From Bacillota bacterium (GTDB taxonomy: Bacteria; Bacillota; Clostridia; Acetivibrionales; DTU013), in contig JAEYRV010000004.1 of the NCBI GenBank assembly GCA_023435305.1, forward strand, positions 62,001-126,000: a stretch of 64,000 bases of DNA, given 5' to 3'. The translations under genes and the position numbers were made by a program. Position 1 is the stretch's first letter, and each line of letters begins with the position of its first letter. This document shows positions 17,131 through 25,828 of this stretch, one piece after another. Under the pieces are notes generated by a model. It searched no databases. It was given only the letters and a program-made list of their open reading frames with translations, and was not told the origin of the DNA.

Positions 17131-17943
17131 TTGACGGGCAGTCAGAATCCCTTGATAAAGGAAGTCAGGTCACTGAAAAACAAAAGCGCCAGAGATGAAA
17201 AGGGTCTTTATTTTATCGAGGGAGTCAGATTTGTTGAGGAAGTCGTAAAGGAATATTTGAAGGGTACCGCAGATATAAAATATATCGTTGTATCGGACTC
17301 ATTTGCTGCCTCGGCTGATAAGGCCGCATTAAGCGATCCCTGCATTAAAAAGGGAGTTAAGGTTTATGAGGTTCCAGATGCGCTGTTTGAATCCATTTCA
17401 GATACGAGGAATCCGCAGGGAATCCTTGCAGTAATGGGCCTTCGAAAAATGTACCTTAAGGATGCCGAGGTTTCGGGAGGACTGGTTGTAATACTTGACG
17501 ACATAAGAGATCCGGGGAATATGGGAACGATCATCAGAACGGCTGATGCGGCAGGATGTGTAGGTGTTATAGTGCCTGAAGGCTGTGTTGAACTGTTTAA
17601 CCCCAAGGTGTTGAGATCGACGATGGGTTCTGTGTATCATCTTCCTATATGGCACTGTGACAGTATACAGGAGGCGATATCTTTCTGTAAGAAAAATGAT
17701 TTTTCAATCTATGCCTCACATCTTGAGGGAGCTGTCAGCATATATGATGCGGATCTGTCGGGCAATACAGCGCTGATAATCGGCAGTGAGGCTGACGGGA
17801 TAAGCGCTGATGCACTAAGTAATGCAGATACGCTTGTCAGGATACCCATGGCTGGGAAAGCTGAATCGCTGAATGCGTCGATTGCCGCAGGGATAATGAT
17901 ATTTGAGGCTGTGAGGCAAAAAACTGCAGGGAAGCACAGCTAA
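17122..17943 (+). CDS. TrmH/SpoU-family RNA 2'-O-methyltransferase
   Basis: A SAM-dependent rRNA or tRNA 2'-O-ribose methyltransferase of the SPOUT class. An N-terminal substrate-binding domain (about residues 1-95, with KNKSARDEKGLYFIEGVRFV) precedes the knotted catalytic domain: LDDIRDPGNMGTIIRTADAAG, TALIIGSEADGIS and IPMAGKAESLNASIAAGIM. The 273-residue length is normal. ATG 17122 has AGGAG six bases upstream. The same gene type sits after rplT in Bacillus (ysgA). The RNA target cannot be read from sequence. Confidence 0.9.
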   Translation: MIRLTGSQNPLIKEVRSLKNKSARDEKGLYFIEGVRFVEEVVKEYLKGTADIKYIVVSDSFAASADKAALSDPCIKKGVKVYEVPDALFESISDTRNPQGILAVMGLRKMYLKDAEVSGGLVVILDDIRDPGNMGTIIRTADAAGCVGVIVPEGCVELFNPKVLRSTMGSVYHLPIWHCDSIQEAISFCKKNDFSIYASHLEGAVSIYDADLSGNTALIIGSEADGISADALSNADTLVRIPMAGKAESLNASIAAGIMIFEAVRQKTAGKHS

Positions 17944-18005
17944 ACCCATGGTCGGAAAGACTGATTCCCTTAATGCATCGATTGCAGCAAGGAAGCAAAG
18001 CTAGA
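17944..18005 (+). pseudogene. Degenerate duplicate of methyltransferase 3' end
   Basis: Directly after the stop, 17944-17992 repeats 17844-17892 at a 100-bp offset with several substitutions. It encodes PMVGKTDSLNASIAA, the SPOUT motif 3 peptide. It then ends RKQS-stop, where the gene itself ends GKHS-stop, so the intervening codons are lost. It has no start site. Confidence 0.7.
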
Positions 18006-18008
18006 TAT

Positions 18009-18407
18009 TCAGAATACATTATCTATACTCAGGTTTTCTTTTTCCGGTATATGATCTATAAACTTTCTTAATGCCGCAGCTTCGGACATCAATGATGAAG
18101 TGTCCCGTATTTCTATTAGCATCTGCAGCCTTGACATCGTAACATCTATGTTGTCAATCTCCTGGTGATCTATCAGTGATGACCATGTGCGTTTTATGGA
18201 ATCCCAGTCGCTGTTGAGCCGATGCATTTTTTCCTCGGCCTGTTCCCAACTCTCTGAGTTGGTGATTTTCAGGATCTCATCTATTGTGTTTCCAAGCTTG
18301 ACCGAGTCATTATAAAGCAGTTTATGCCCATAAAGGCCGGATGCAATAATCAATGAAGTAAGGATAACAAGTGAAGCGATAATTTTTACTGACATTGCGT
18401 ATTTCAT
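18009..18407 (-). CDS. DUF4363 small membrane-anchored protein
   Basis: A 132-residue protein with one N-terminal membrane segment (SVKIIASLVILTSLIIASGL) and a helical, charged remainder (DEILKITNSESWEQAEEKMH and onward), likely extracytoplasmic. Size and position just downstream of a YetF-type protein fit DUF4363, common in clostridia. AAGGAG precedes ATG 18407. The start region is one arm of a 53-bp duplication shared with the end of the upstream gene. The function is unknown. Confidence 0.78.
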   Translation of the reverse strand: MKYAMSVKIIASLVILTSLIIASGLYGHKLLYNDSVKLGNTIDEILKITNSESWEQAEEKMHRLNSDWDSIKRTWSSLIDHQEIDNIDVTMSRLQMLIEIRDTSSLMSEAAALRKFIDHIPEKENLSIDNVF

Positions 18408-18514
18408 TTATGGTTTGCAGCTCCTTTCTTGTGGGGCGGCATGTAGAGATTTCCACCATTTCATTTACGGTTTGCAGCTCCTTTCTCACGGGGTTGTATA
18501 TAAAGAATTCCACC
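18405..18514 (-). repeat. 53-bp direct repeat creating an 18-codon mini-ORF
   Basis: The segments 18405-18457 and 18462-18514 are imperfect 53-bp copies (57-bp period). Read on the minus strand, each ends in AAAGGAGCTGCAAACC followed by an ATG. The upstream ATG (18464) overlaps the YetF stop as ATGA. It opens an 18-residue frame ending TAA at 18408, directly before the DUF4363 ATG at 18407. Confidence 0.75.
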
Positions 18515-19156
18515 TTTGCTTGTCACGCAGGCATAAAAGATATCTGCAGGGCTGTCGTGCTGTCTTTTGGCAAGCTCATCCAACAGCCATCTACGGGTTT
18601 TTCCGGCTATTTTCAGATTTTCGGAAAGTACACGGCCATCTATGATCACGTCTATGGGGAGACCTTCGTATTTTGTCTTTATCTGCATATCTTCAGGTGT
18701 CAAAGGCCGGTTCTGTGATTTGGGTATGATGCTTAGCTGTCCATTGGTTTCAAGGATGGCATACTCCACACCGGATACGCTGGGATAATTGCTTATCCGA
18801 AGCTGTTCAAGCAGATCGTTCAAGGTGTAAAGCTCTTTCCGCAGAGCCGATTCGACGATTTTCCCATTTTCTATCAGTATCCTGGGCTTTCCGCATATTA
18901 TTGATCGTGCGCGTATGCTTTTTATCGAAAGAAAGGACATCAGAAGCTGAGCTACAAGCAGTGTCAGGATAGGAATTATCCCATTGATAAGCGGTATTCC
19001 GGTGTTTTGCATCGGCACTGCTGCAAGTTCGGATATCATTATGGCAATTGCCAGCTCAAACGGCTGGAGCTGGCCGATCTGTCTTTTTCCCATGACCCTC
19101 ATTACCACAACGACTATAATGTAAAGCAACAGGGCCCGTACGAATACTACAAGCAT
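18461..19156 (-). CDS. YetF-type (DUF421) membrane protein
   Basis: A protein of 231 residues. Three N-terminal membrane segments (FVRALLLYIIVVVVMRVMGK; FELAIAIMISELAAVPM; GIIPILTLLVAQLLMSFL) precede a cytosolic domain with KPRILIENGKIVESALRKEL, typical of DUF421. Members are often tied to spores or membrane stress, but no activity is proven. An AAGGAGGT site precedes ATG 19156; the longer frame lacks one. The stop codon is inside the 53-bp repeat and is likely coupled to the downstream DUF4363 gene. Confidence 0.85.
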   Translation of the reverse strand: MLVVFVRALLLYIIVVVVMRVMGKRQIGQLQPFELAIAIMISELAAVPMQNTGIPLINGIIPILTLLVAQLLMSFLSIKSIRARSIICGKPRILIENGKIVESALRKELYTLNDLLEQLRISNYPSVSGVEYAILETNGQLSIIPKSQNRPLTPEDMQIKTKYEGLPIDVIIDGRVLSENLKIAGKTRRWLLDELAKRQHDSPADIFYACVTSKGGILYIQPREKGAANRK

Positions 19157-19284
19157 TGAAAACCTCCTTGATAAACATATATATTCTCTCCGGCACCAAG
19201 GCGGGTTATTCAATTGAAATCAAGTGAATATTGTTCTGTGAACTGTAAAAGATAATCAGGAATAAATAAACAAGGAGGTTAAGT

Positions 19285-19482
19285 ATGTCATTAACATCAA
19301 AGGAACTAATGCTTGTGCAGGACAATATCAAGATGGCCGAGAACTCTATCAAGTTCATGCAGGCGTGCGCCGATACGGCGACAGATCCGCAGGTCAAAGG
19401 GCTTTGCCAGAGTATGGCGAGGGAGCACCAGCAGGATCTTACGGTATTGATAAAACATATCAACACGACGGCTGTCCAATAG
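19285..19482 (+). CDS. Small CotF-like spore coat protein
   Basis: A 65-residue helical protein (LTSKELMLVQDNIKMAENSI, then CADTATDPQVKGLCQ). It is followed 10 bp later by cotF. The composition and helical hairpin look ferritin-like, as in short coat proteins paired with CotF in clostridia. AAGGAGG precedes ATG 19285. The role in the coat is inferred from its neighbour. Confidence 0.65.
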   Translation: MSLTSKELMLVQDNIKMAENSIKFMQACADTATDPQVKGLCQSMAREHQQDLTVLIKHINTTAVQ

Positions 19483-19492
19483 GAGGGATAAA

Positions 19493-19765
19493 ATGAAAAT
19501 TGGTGACAAGGAAATAATGCAGACGATTCTGAACGAGCATAAGCTATGTGCCTCATCATTGACGAACCTGGTGCTTGAGAGCTCGAACCAGACCCTTCGC
19601 AATGATGCTGCAGGCATTCTGAGTAAAACATTTCAGCATCAGAAGAACATTTATGACCTTATGACTCAAAAGGGCTGGTATACTGTGCAGCAGGCAAATC
19701 CGCAGGATGTGAACACTGCAAAGCAGGAAGTCAGCAAGATACAGACAACTGTCAATGTGATGTGA
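19493..19765 (+). CDS. cotF: CotF-family spore coat protein
   Basis: The 90-residue protein reads KEIMQTILNEHKLCASSLTN, then HQKNIYDLMTQKGWYTVQQA. This ends in the motif common to the C-terminal part of CotF. It is a short, single-domain version. It forms a two-gene unit with the preceding small protein and ends in a terminator. Expression in the mother cell is expected, but I see no certain sporulation promoter. Confidence 0.82.
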   Translation: MKIGDKEIMQTILNEHKLCASSLTNLVLESSNQTLRNDAAGILSKTFQHQKNIYDLMTQKGWYTVQQANPQDVNTAKQEVSKIQTTVNVM

Positions 19766-19772
19766 CCAATTT

Positions 19773-19810
19773 AAAAAGAGAAGCCAAAGTTAATTGACTT
19801 CTCTTTTTTT
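19773..19810 (+). terminator. Terminator after cotF
   Basis: AAAAAGAGAAG and CTTCTCTTTTT pair around a 14-base loop and run into a T-tract. Confidence 0.88.
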
Positions 19811-19839
19811 GTACAGCTGATCACATTTTTAGTTAATGT

Positions 19840-20034
19840 TTATTTCTTACCGGGCTGATATGAGTTGCCGGTATATGATTCAAATACCTTTTTGACTATA
19901 TTGCCGCCGATTTTGCCGGCATCGCGGGATGCGATGTCACCGTTGTATCCCTGTTTCAGATTCACGCCAACCTGGTTGGCTATTTCATATTTCATCTGAT
20001 CGAAGGAAGTTGTGTTCCTACTGTTGTTTGCCAT
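19840..20034 (-). CDS. Alpha/beta-type small acid-soluble spore protein
   Basis: A 64-residue DNA-binding protein that protects spore DNA. It carries the family patterns KYEIANQVGVNLKQGYNGD, holding the germination-protease site, and RDAGKIGGNIVKKV. AGGAGGTG precedes ATG 20034. It converges on cotF and is transcribed alone or with the FapA-like gene. Forespore sigma-G control is expected for the family. Confidence 0.93.
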   Translation of the reverse strand: MANNSRNTTSFDQMKYEIANQVGVNLKQGYNGDIASRDAGKIGGNIVKKVFESYTGNSYQPGKK

Positions 20035-20102
20035 TGTATCACCTCCTCAATGACTAGTTTGTCAAAATCGGGGGTGAATATAACATGTAAGATATGGGTG
20101 GA

Positions 20103-21668
20103 TCAGATCTGCTTGATCTCGCCATCCTTCAAATAGAAGGTTTGAGCAATGCCGCCGGGAGTTGCCTCTGCGTACATGCCGCTGAGAATAATGGAGCAAT
20201 TGGGGTGAAGACGCTTTGTCACCGAGATCTCTCCTTCGCCCTTTGTCTTCAGGTATGAGGCCAGCTGCTTTCTTTCATCCTCCATTTGCTTTATTTGATC
20301 TTTGATAAGGAAAAGGCTGTCCGAAAGGTTTTGGACCGAAGAATTACCTGATGGAGCAGAGCTCTGAGACTTGAGCTTTTGAAGCTCGGTTTTCTTGATG
20401 CTGATTTCATGGAATACTTCATCCAGTCTTCTTATAAGGGCCTGTCTGTTGAACCCGGTAACCTCAAGAGTTGTCCTGCGTTCCATTTCGGAGCCGCAAA
20501 CAGGTACCGAAATGCGTATTTCAGACTTTATACTGCCGCCGATGACCTTGCCGTTGGAGGAATCAAATATGACATCCTTTGCAATGATATCACTGTTGAT
20601 GCAATAATAGCCTATATGTGCCGTTTCTCCGCATACTAGCCTGACATTGTCTGTGAATTTGACAAAAATATTTTTTGCGGCTCTTATCTCGAGCCTTTCC
20701 TTGCAGGATACGCCGCCCTTTATAAAAATGCTTCCGTTGGTGCTGACCAGGCTCTTGATATTGCTCAAACCGTATTGGCCGTTTATTTCAATGTCTTTTG
20801 TGGCCTCTACCGAAAATCCGTCGTTGATCGTTCCCTTAATGGTTACAAAACCGTCGAACTTTATGTTGCCGGTGGCAACGCCGGCATCTCCATCTATTTC
20901 AAGGTGGTTGGACACACTGATCCTGCCGCTTGTGTAGTTGACAGCACCGGCCAGCTTGGAAACAAGTGTGGTCTTGCTGTGAGAGGAAATTTCGGCTATG
21001 GAATTTTTATCATATACAAGGGGGGATGTTTTGCCGGGCTGCGGTTTTATTTCTTCACCCCTTATGGTTTTACCCATAGCGCCGTTTGTAGGTTCTATGC
21101 GTTCACCAAGCCAGTCTCCCGGTTTGACCCTGTTTATCAGCTTCATATCGTAGAAGTCGACTTTGCCGCCTTCTCCGACTTCCGGTCTGGCTTCTGCCAT
21201 TTCATACATCCGTATTACAGCGTCCTGTCCATCAATTGCCGGTATTCCGCGGGCAACGGCATAGGGACGGCCCGGTGCAAGCTCGCCACTCATGAAGCTC
21301 AGGTCTATCCCGAAGACGATTCTGTTACTTTCGAGTAAAGTTGTGATTTCATTGATCAGATCTTTCTTTGAGGCAGCTGAAAGCGCCTCTGCCGGCATGT
21401 TAAAGGTTACTTCTGCCAAGAGACCATCTGATGAGATGTCAAGCTGTGTCCTTTTCTTGAGTTCGCCGATTTTTGCCGGATAGGATGGCGCTGACGCGAT
21501 CGCACTGCGGAGGGCGCTGATATTGGTCAGCAATATTTCCGGATGGCTTGCCAATATAGGTGATACCTGGTTTATGGGAAATCCTTTTTTAAATGTTTCT
21601 ATCATTACGCTGTTTTCCGCCAGGAAGATCCTAAGGTATTCATCACTGTAATAAACACTGCTGTCCAT
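20103..21668 (-). CDS. FapA (DUF342) family protein
   Basis: A 521-residue protein. Its central half is a right-handed beta-helix rich in Gly/Ile repeats (HLEIDGDAGVATGNIKFDG, TINDGFSVEATKDIEINGQYG). A predicted coiled coil (EISIKKTELQKLKSQ to QIKQMEDERKQLASY) and a short C-terminal beta segment follow. This is the build of FapA/DUF342 proteins. The family was named from flagellar assembly, but many members lie far from flagellar genes, as here. AAGGAGGTG precedes ATG 21668. The function in this organism is unknown. Confidence 0.85.
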   Translation of the reverse strand: MDSSVYYSDEYLRIFLAENSVMIETFKKGFPINQVSPILASHPEILLTNISALRSAIASAPSYPAKIGELKKRTQLDISSDGLLAEVTFNMPAEALSAASKKDLINEITTLLESNRIVFGIDLSFMSGELAPGRPYAVARGIPAIDGQDAVIRMYEMAEARPEVGEGGKVDFYDMKLINRVKPGDWLGERIEPTNGAMGKTIRGEEIKPQPGKTSPLVYDKNSIAEISSHSKTTLVSKLAGAVNYTSGRISVSNHLEIDGDAGVATGNIKFDGFVTIKGTINDGFSVEATKDIEINGQYGLSNIKSLVSTNGSIFIKGGVSCKERLEIRAAKNIFVKFTDNVRLVCGETAHIGYYCINSDIIAKDVIFDSSNGKVIGGSIKSEIRISVPVCGSEMERRTTLEVTGFNRQALIRRLDEVFHEISIKKTELQKLKSQSSAPSGNSSVQNLSDSLFLIKDQIKQMEDERKQLASYLKTKGEGEISVTKRLHPNCSIILSGMYAEATPGGIAQTFYLKDGEIKQI

Positions 21669-21847
21669 ATCTGCACCTCCTTCTTGTGATTATGAGCTGA
21701 ATATATTTTTACAGACCGTTCTTTACTATATTATTACCCTGATTTCATGCCTATCAATTAATATATCGGCCATTTACGCCGCATTTCGTAACATATTTAT
21801 TGAAAACGTGTTCATATTATTGATAGTGGACAAATTAAACTGATGAA

Positions 21848-23119
21848 ATGATGGAGATGATCAAACTGCGTTTATTAAAAAAAGTACTATGCTATGTTAT
21901 CATTTTGCTATTGATTTTCTCATTTGCGGTACAGGTGGTCCAATGTGATGACGAGCTTGAGCCGGAGCCAGACATGCCTGTTTTCATGGATGCGGCGGAC
22001 AGTAAAGCCGCGGCGCCGGTGACAGGCCAGGGTCCTTCGGATATTACTCCGCCGGTTGTAAATGCACTGGCGGCAGTGGTAGTGGAGGGATCTACAGGAA
22101 GGATCATATACAATAAAAATGCGCTGGAAAAACGTTCGATTGCCAGTACAACGAAAATAATGACGGCGCTTGTGGCATTGGAAAACGGGAATCCGGAAGA
22201 CATAGTGAAGGTGAGTAATAGTGCGGCTGCTATCGGCGGGTCCAGAGCCGGGCTCAGGGAAGGAGAGCAATATACGCTCAGGGAGCTGCTTTTCGCTATG
22301 CTGATGATATCAGGGAATGATGCCGCCATTGCGATCGCAGAGCACATTGGAGGGTCTGTTGAGGCGTTTGCCGATATGATGAATGAAAGGGCCAGATCCC
22401 TTGGCGCTGTTAATTCACATTTTATCACACCTCATGGACTGGACAGGGCCGATCAGTATTCAACGGCCTATGATGTGGCACTGATCACAATGGAGGCTCT
22501 GAAAAATCATCTTTTTTGCGAAATAGTTTCAACAACCAGTTCGTATATCCCCGGCCACAGTCTGTATAATACAAATGAGCTGCTGAGCTCATATCCCGGG
22601 GTGGATGGAGTCAAGACAGGCTTTACGGGGCAGGCTGGGAGATGCCTGGTCTCCACTGCGACGAAGAACGGAATGCGCCTGATATCTGTAGTTCTCGGTT
22701 CGCCTACGAGAAATGCAAGGGCCAGTGCATCAAGGAGTCTGCTGGATTACGGCTTTGATAATTATAAGCTTTACAAGCTGGCGAGGCAGGGTGACATCTA
22801 TGCAAGGATACCTGTTTACAGAGGAATAGAGAGCTATGTGGCCCTTAAGAACGAAAGCGATATTATTTTGCCGCTGAACAGGGAGGAGGCAAAATCGATG
22901 AAAGTCAGGGAGTACGTGCCGGACATGCTTAATGCGCCGATTCATGCCGGCTCAGGTACAGGTTATATCGAATATGTGCTCAATGGAAAGGTGCTTGCAC
23001 AGAATATGCTGGTGACGACTGAGGATGTAAGGAAAGCTGCTTACACAGATTACCTGAAGCTGATTTTTGAGACATGGGGCAGCATGATGCGTGAAGGTAT
23101 ATTTGCAGGCTTCGACTGA
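21848..23119 (+). CDS. dacF: D-alanyl-D-alanine carboxypeptidase, DacF-like
   Basis: A penicillin-binding peptidase that trims the D-Ala from peptidoglycan stem peptides. A signal peptide covers about residues 10-33 (LLKKVLCYVIILLLIFSFAV). The catalytic SxxK is in RSIASTTKIM, the SxN in LMISGNDAAIA, and the KTG in GVDGVKTGFTGQAG. The C-terminal domain (about residues 300-423) is the beta-rich PBP5_C type. Length and motifs fit DacF, which shapes the spore cortex in Bacillus. Alternative ATGs at 21851 and 21857 are equally possible, as no strong ribosome-binding site decides. Confidence 0.88.
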   Translation: MMEMIKLRLLKKVLCYVIILLLIFSFAVQVVQCDDELEPEPDMPVFMDAADSKAAAPVTGQGPSDITPPVVNALAAVVVEGSTGRIIYNKNALEKRSIASTTKIMTALVALENGNPEDIVKVSNSAAAIGGSRAGLREGEQYTLRELLFAMLMISGNDAAIAIAEHIGGSVEAFADMMNERARSLGAVNSHFITPHGLDRADQYSTAYDVALITMEALKNHLFCEIVSTTSSYIPGHSLYNTNELLSSYPGVDGVKTGFTGQAGRCLVSTATKNGMRLISVVLGSPTRNARASASRSLLDYGFDNYKLYKLARQGDIYARIPVYRGIESYVALKNESDIILPLNREEAKSMKVREYVPDMLNAPIHAGSGTGYIEYVLNGKVLAQNMLVTTEDVRKAAYTDYLKLIFETWGSMMREGIFAGFD

Positions 23120-23151
23120 AGTGTTATAATTACCTCAAAAGAGAGGTAATA

Positions 23152-24990
23152 ATGAGGACAGTAATCATATCGCTCAATTCAAAATATATTCATTCATCCC
23201 TTGCTCCGTGGTATCTCAAGGCTTCCTGCAGTCAATACGCACAGGATTGCGGAGAGGTGCTTTTATCGGAACATACGATAAATGAAAATCCGGATTCGGT
23301 GCTGAGCTCCATCTATCTGATGGAGCCTGATATCGCGGCTTTTTCATGCTATATCTGGAATATTTCACAGGTCCTTGCGATTGCTTCGAACCTGAAGAAG
23401 CTGCTGCCTTCACTGGTAATAGTACTTGGCGGTCCGGAGGCCGCTTATGATGCTTCCGAAATACTCAAAAGCAGACCTTTTATTGATTTTATCATCAAAG
23501 GTGAAGGCGAGGCCTCATTCCCGGAACTGGTATCAATGCTATATAAGGCAAGGGAGAGCAAGGCTGCCGGATCGGCGCTTTGCGATGGCGAGGCGGCTTT
23601 GGTCAAAGGGCTTGCTTACAGATCCGGAGATAAAATAATCGAAAATGAGGCCGTGGTCATAAAGGATCTGGACAGTATAGCTTCTCCATATACCGATGAG
23701 ATGATTTCTTCACTAAAGCACAGAATAGTATATTTTGAGTCTTCACGGGGCTGCCCTTTTTCATGCAGCTATTGTTTGTCGTCGGTAAATGAAGGTGTCA
23801 GGAATTTTTCACTTCAAAGGGTATTTGATGATCTGGACAAGCTGGTCAGGTCAGGCGCGGGTCAGGTCAAATTCGTGGACAGGACCTTTAATGTCAGTCC
23901 CGGCAGGTCAAAGGAAATAATCAGGCATATAATCGGGCTCAACAGGACTCTGACAGGCGGAGACAGGGCAGTGTGCAATTTTCATTTTGAAGTTGGGGCG
24001 GATCTGTTTGACGACGAGTCTATAGAATTGCTGAACAGCGCGCCCAGAGGCCTGTTCCAGCTTGAGGCAGGCGTTCAGTCCACAAACCGGGAGGCCCTGG
24101 ACGCAGTATGCAGAAAAACTGATTTGGACAAGCTTTTCCTGAATATCAGCAGAATAATAAAGAAGGGAAATGTACATATCCATGCCGATCTTATTGCAGG
24201 CCTGCCATTAGAGGATTACAGCTCCTTTGGGAAATCCTTCAGCCAGGTGTATTCGGCAAGGCCTCATCAGCTTCAGCTGGGATTTTTGAAGCTTCTGAAG
24301 GGCACAAGGCTGCGGGCGCAGGCAAAGGAGCACGGCTGCATTTTCCGGGACAAGGCTCCGTACGAGATACTTGCCGGAAAATACATGAGCTATGATGAGC
24401 TGATCAGGCTGAAGGGCATAGCAGAATTGGTCGAAAGATATTATAACAGCGGGAGATTCGCATTATCACTGGATTTCCTAATCGAGAGATACTTTGATTC
24501 GCCATTTTCTTTTTATGAGAGCTTTTATCGATTTCATATTGATAACGGCTATATGGACATGCAGTCCGCACTCAGGGATCAATACAGGATATTGAATGAT
24601 TTTCACACCATCACAGCTGTATCAGCGGAGGATAAGTTTTTCAGGGAGCTGCTTCGCCTTGATTTCCTTTTATCCGACAGCTCAGGCACTTTGCCGGATT
24701 TCATGGAGAGACGCGGTTCATCGGAGCTAAAGGAGAAATATTTTGATTTTCTGCGCGATACACAAACGATTAACCGGATAATACCCGAGACTCATGGCAT
24801 GACATCCAAGCAGATCCTTAAAAATGTACATTTCGAGCCTGTTTATCTGGATTTTGCAGGTGCCCGGGAGGGTGACGACATGTCCTACAGGCTTTTCAAA
24901 CCGGTTGATAATTCAGTTATTTATATCTTTGATTATTTTTCCCGTGATATAGTTACGGGTCGTTTCGAGTTCCACTCTCTCAATATCTGA
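23152..24990 (+). CDS. B12-binding-domain radical SAM protein (DUF4080 type)
   Basis: A 612-residue protein. The N-terminal cobalamin-binding fold (residues 1-145) ends with LGGPEAAYDASEIL. The radical SAM core carries SSRGCPFSCSYCLSS (CxxxCxxC, about residue 205), FVDRTFN and HFEVGADLFDDES. The C-terminal third (about 430-612) is typical of the DUF4080 group. The substrate is unknown; relatives do methylations or thiomethylations. GAGAGG precedes ATG 23152, 32 bp after dacF. Confidence 0.85.
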   Translation: MRTVIISLNSKYIHSSLAPWYLKASCSQYAQDCGEVLLSEHTINENPDSVLSSIYLMEPDIAAFSCYIWNISQVLAIASNLKKLLPSLVIVLGGPEAAYDASEILKSRPFIDFIIKGEGEASFPELVSMLYKARESKAAGSALCDGEAALVKGLAYRSGDKIIENEAVVIKDLDSIASPYTDEMISSLKHRIVYFESSRGCPFSCSYCLSSVNEGVRNFSLQRVFDDLDKLVRSGAGQVKFVDRTFNVSPGRSKEIIRHIIGLNRTLTGGDRAVCNFHFEVGADLFDDESIELLNSAPRGLFQLEAGVQSTNREALDAVCRKTDLDKLFLNISRIIKKGNVHIHADLIAGLPLEDYSSFGKSFSQVYSARPHQLQLGFLKLLKGTRLRAQAKEHGCIFRDKAPYEILAGKYMSYDELIRLKGIAELVERYYNSGRFALSLDFLIERYFDSPFSFYESFYRFHIDNGYMDMQSALRDQYRILNDFHTITAVSAEDKFFRELLRLDFLLSDSSGTLPDFMERRGSSELKEKYFDFLRDTQTINRIIPETHGMTSKQILKNVHFEPVYLDFAGAREGDDMSYRLFKPVDNSVIYIFDYFSRDIVTGRFEFHSLNI

Positions 24991-25117
24991 TCATTCCTGC
25001 AGAATATTTCCGCACACTTTTCTTTTACCATTTATTGGTGTATTATTTATATGAATGTTAAATTATGTAATATATAAGAATGTATGGGTGTTGATTATAT
25101 GGATCAACGAGGTATTT

Positions 25118-25807
25118 ATGATGAGTGCCGTCGAAGGCGGAGGCCATGAAGAAGGCCGCAGAAAGAGCTTTGGCTATGCTCAAAAAGGCAGCATTACGGT
25201 TGAAGCATCAATAATTGTTCCGCTTGTGATATTGAGCCTGGCAGCTGTGATTTACATGGGGCTCCTGCTGTACCAGAGATCTCTTGTCCAGTCCGCAGCT
25301 GAAATGGCTGCTAACCAAGGAGCAGCTGCATGGGCTTCTGGCACCGGAGAGATAGCGACGTCCAGGCCGACCGATCCGGAAACGAAGAAAATCAAGCTAT
25401 ACAGGCGGATTTATGACAGTGATAAGGAGCAGAGACTGAAAAGAATCGAAGAATACGCTCTGGCTTTATCCTCCCGTAATGAAATAGTACCGGCATCAGG
25501 CGCGGCGGCGGAGGCAAGAATAATCGATCTTGCTGTCTCCAGAAAACTGGAGGTCAGGGTGGAAAGGTATTATAAAATGCCCCTGGGTAAGTTTGTTAAG
25601 CTCTTTGGAGGCAGTGATACCATCACTATATCGGTCAAGGCTGTTTCGGTGATCAACGAACCTGCCGAATTCATCCGTACGGCAGATTTGGTTATAGATA
25701 TTGAGAAAAAGCTTGAGGAGAAATTCCCGGAGCTGAAAAAAATCGGCGAGAAGACCAGAGAGACTCTGAATGAAATGAAGAACAGGCTCGGAGGCTTTGT
25801 GGACTGA
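25118..25807 (+). CDS. TadE-like pseudopilin
   Basis: A protein of about 229 residues. The hydrophobic N-terminal segment QKGSITVEASIIVPLVILSL matches TadE. After the Gly the residues are S-I-T-V-E, with Glu at the +5 position expected for prepilin-type cleavage. The rest is extracellular, with a charged C-terminal helix. ATG 25118 or 25121 follows CGAGGT; the longer frame lacks a site. It is the first gene of a three-gene unit with 25829 and 28296, all with a membrane-embedded pilin-like N-terminus. No secretion ATPase or platform genes are nearby. Confidence 0.8.
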   Translation: MMSAVEGGGHEEGRRKSFGYAQKGSITVEASIIVPLVILSLAAVIYMGLLLYQRSLVQSAAEMAANQGAAAWASGTGEIATSRPTDPETKKIKLYRRIYDSDKEQRLKRIEEYALALSSRNEIVPASGAAAEARIIDLAVSRKLEVRVERYYKMPLGKFVKLFGGSDTITISVKAVSVINEPAEFIRTADLVIDIEKKLEEKFPELKKIGEKTRETLNEMKNRLGGFVD

Positions 25808-25828
25808 GGCGCATTGGGGGAGCAATAC

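Noticed and set aside
21720..21850. Sigma-F or sigma-G promoter before dacF
   Set aside because: The sequence has loose matches only, not enough to place boxes by eye.
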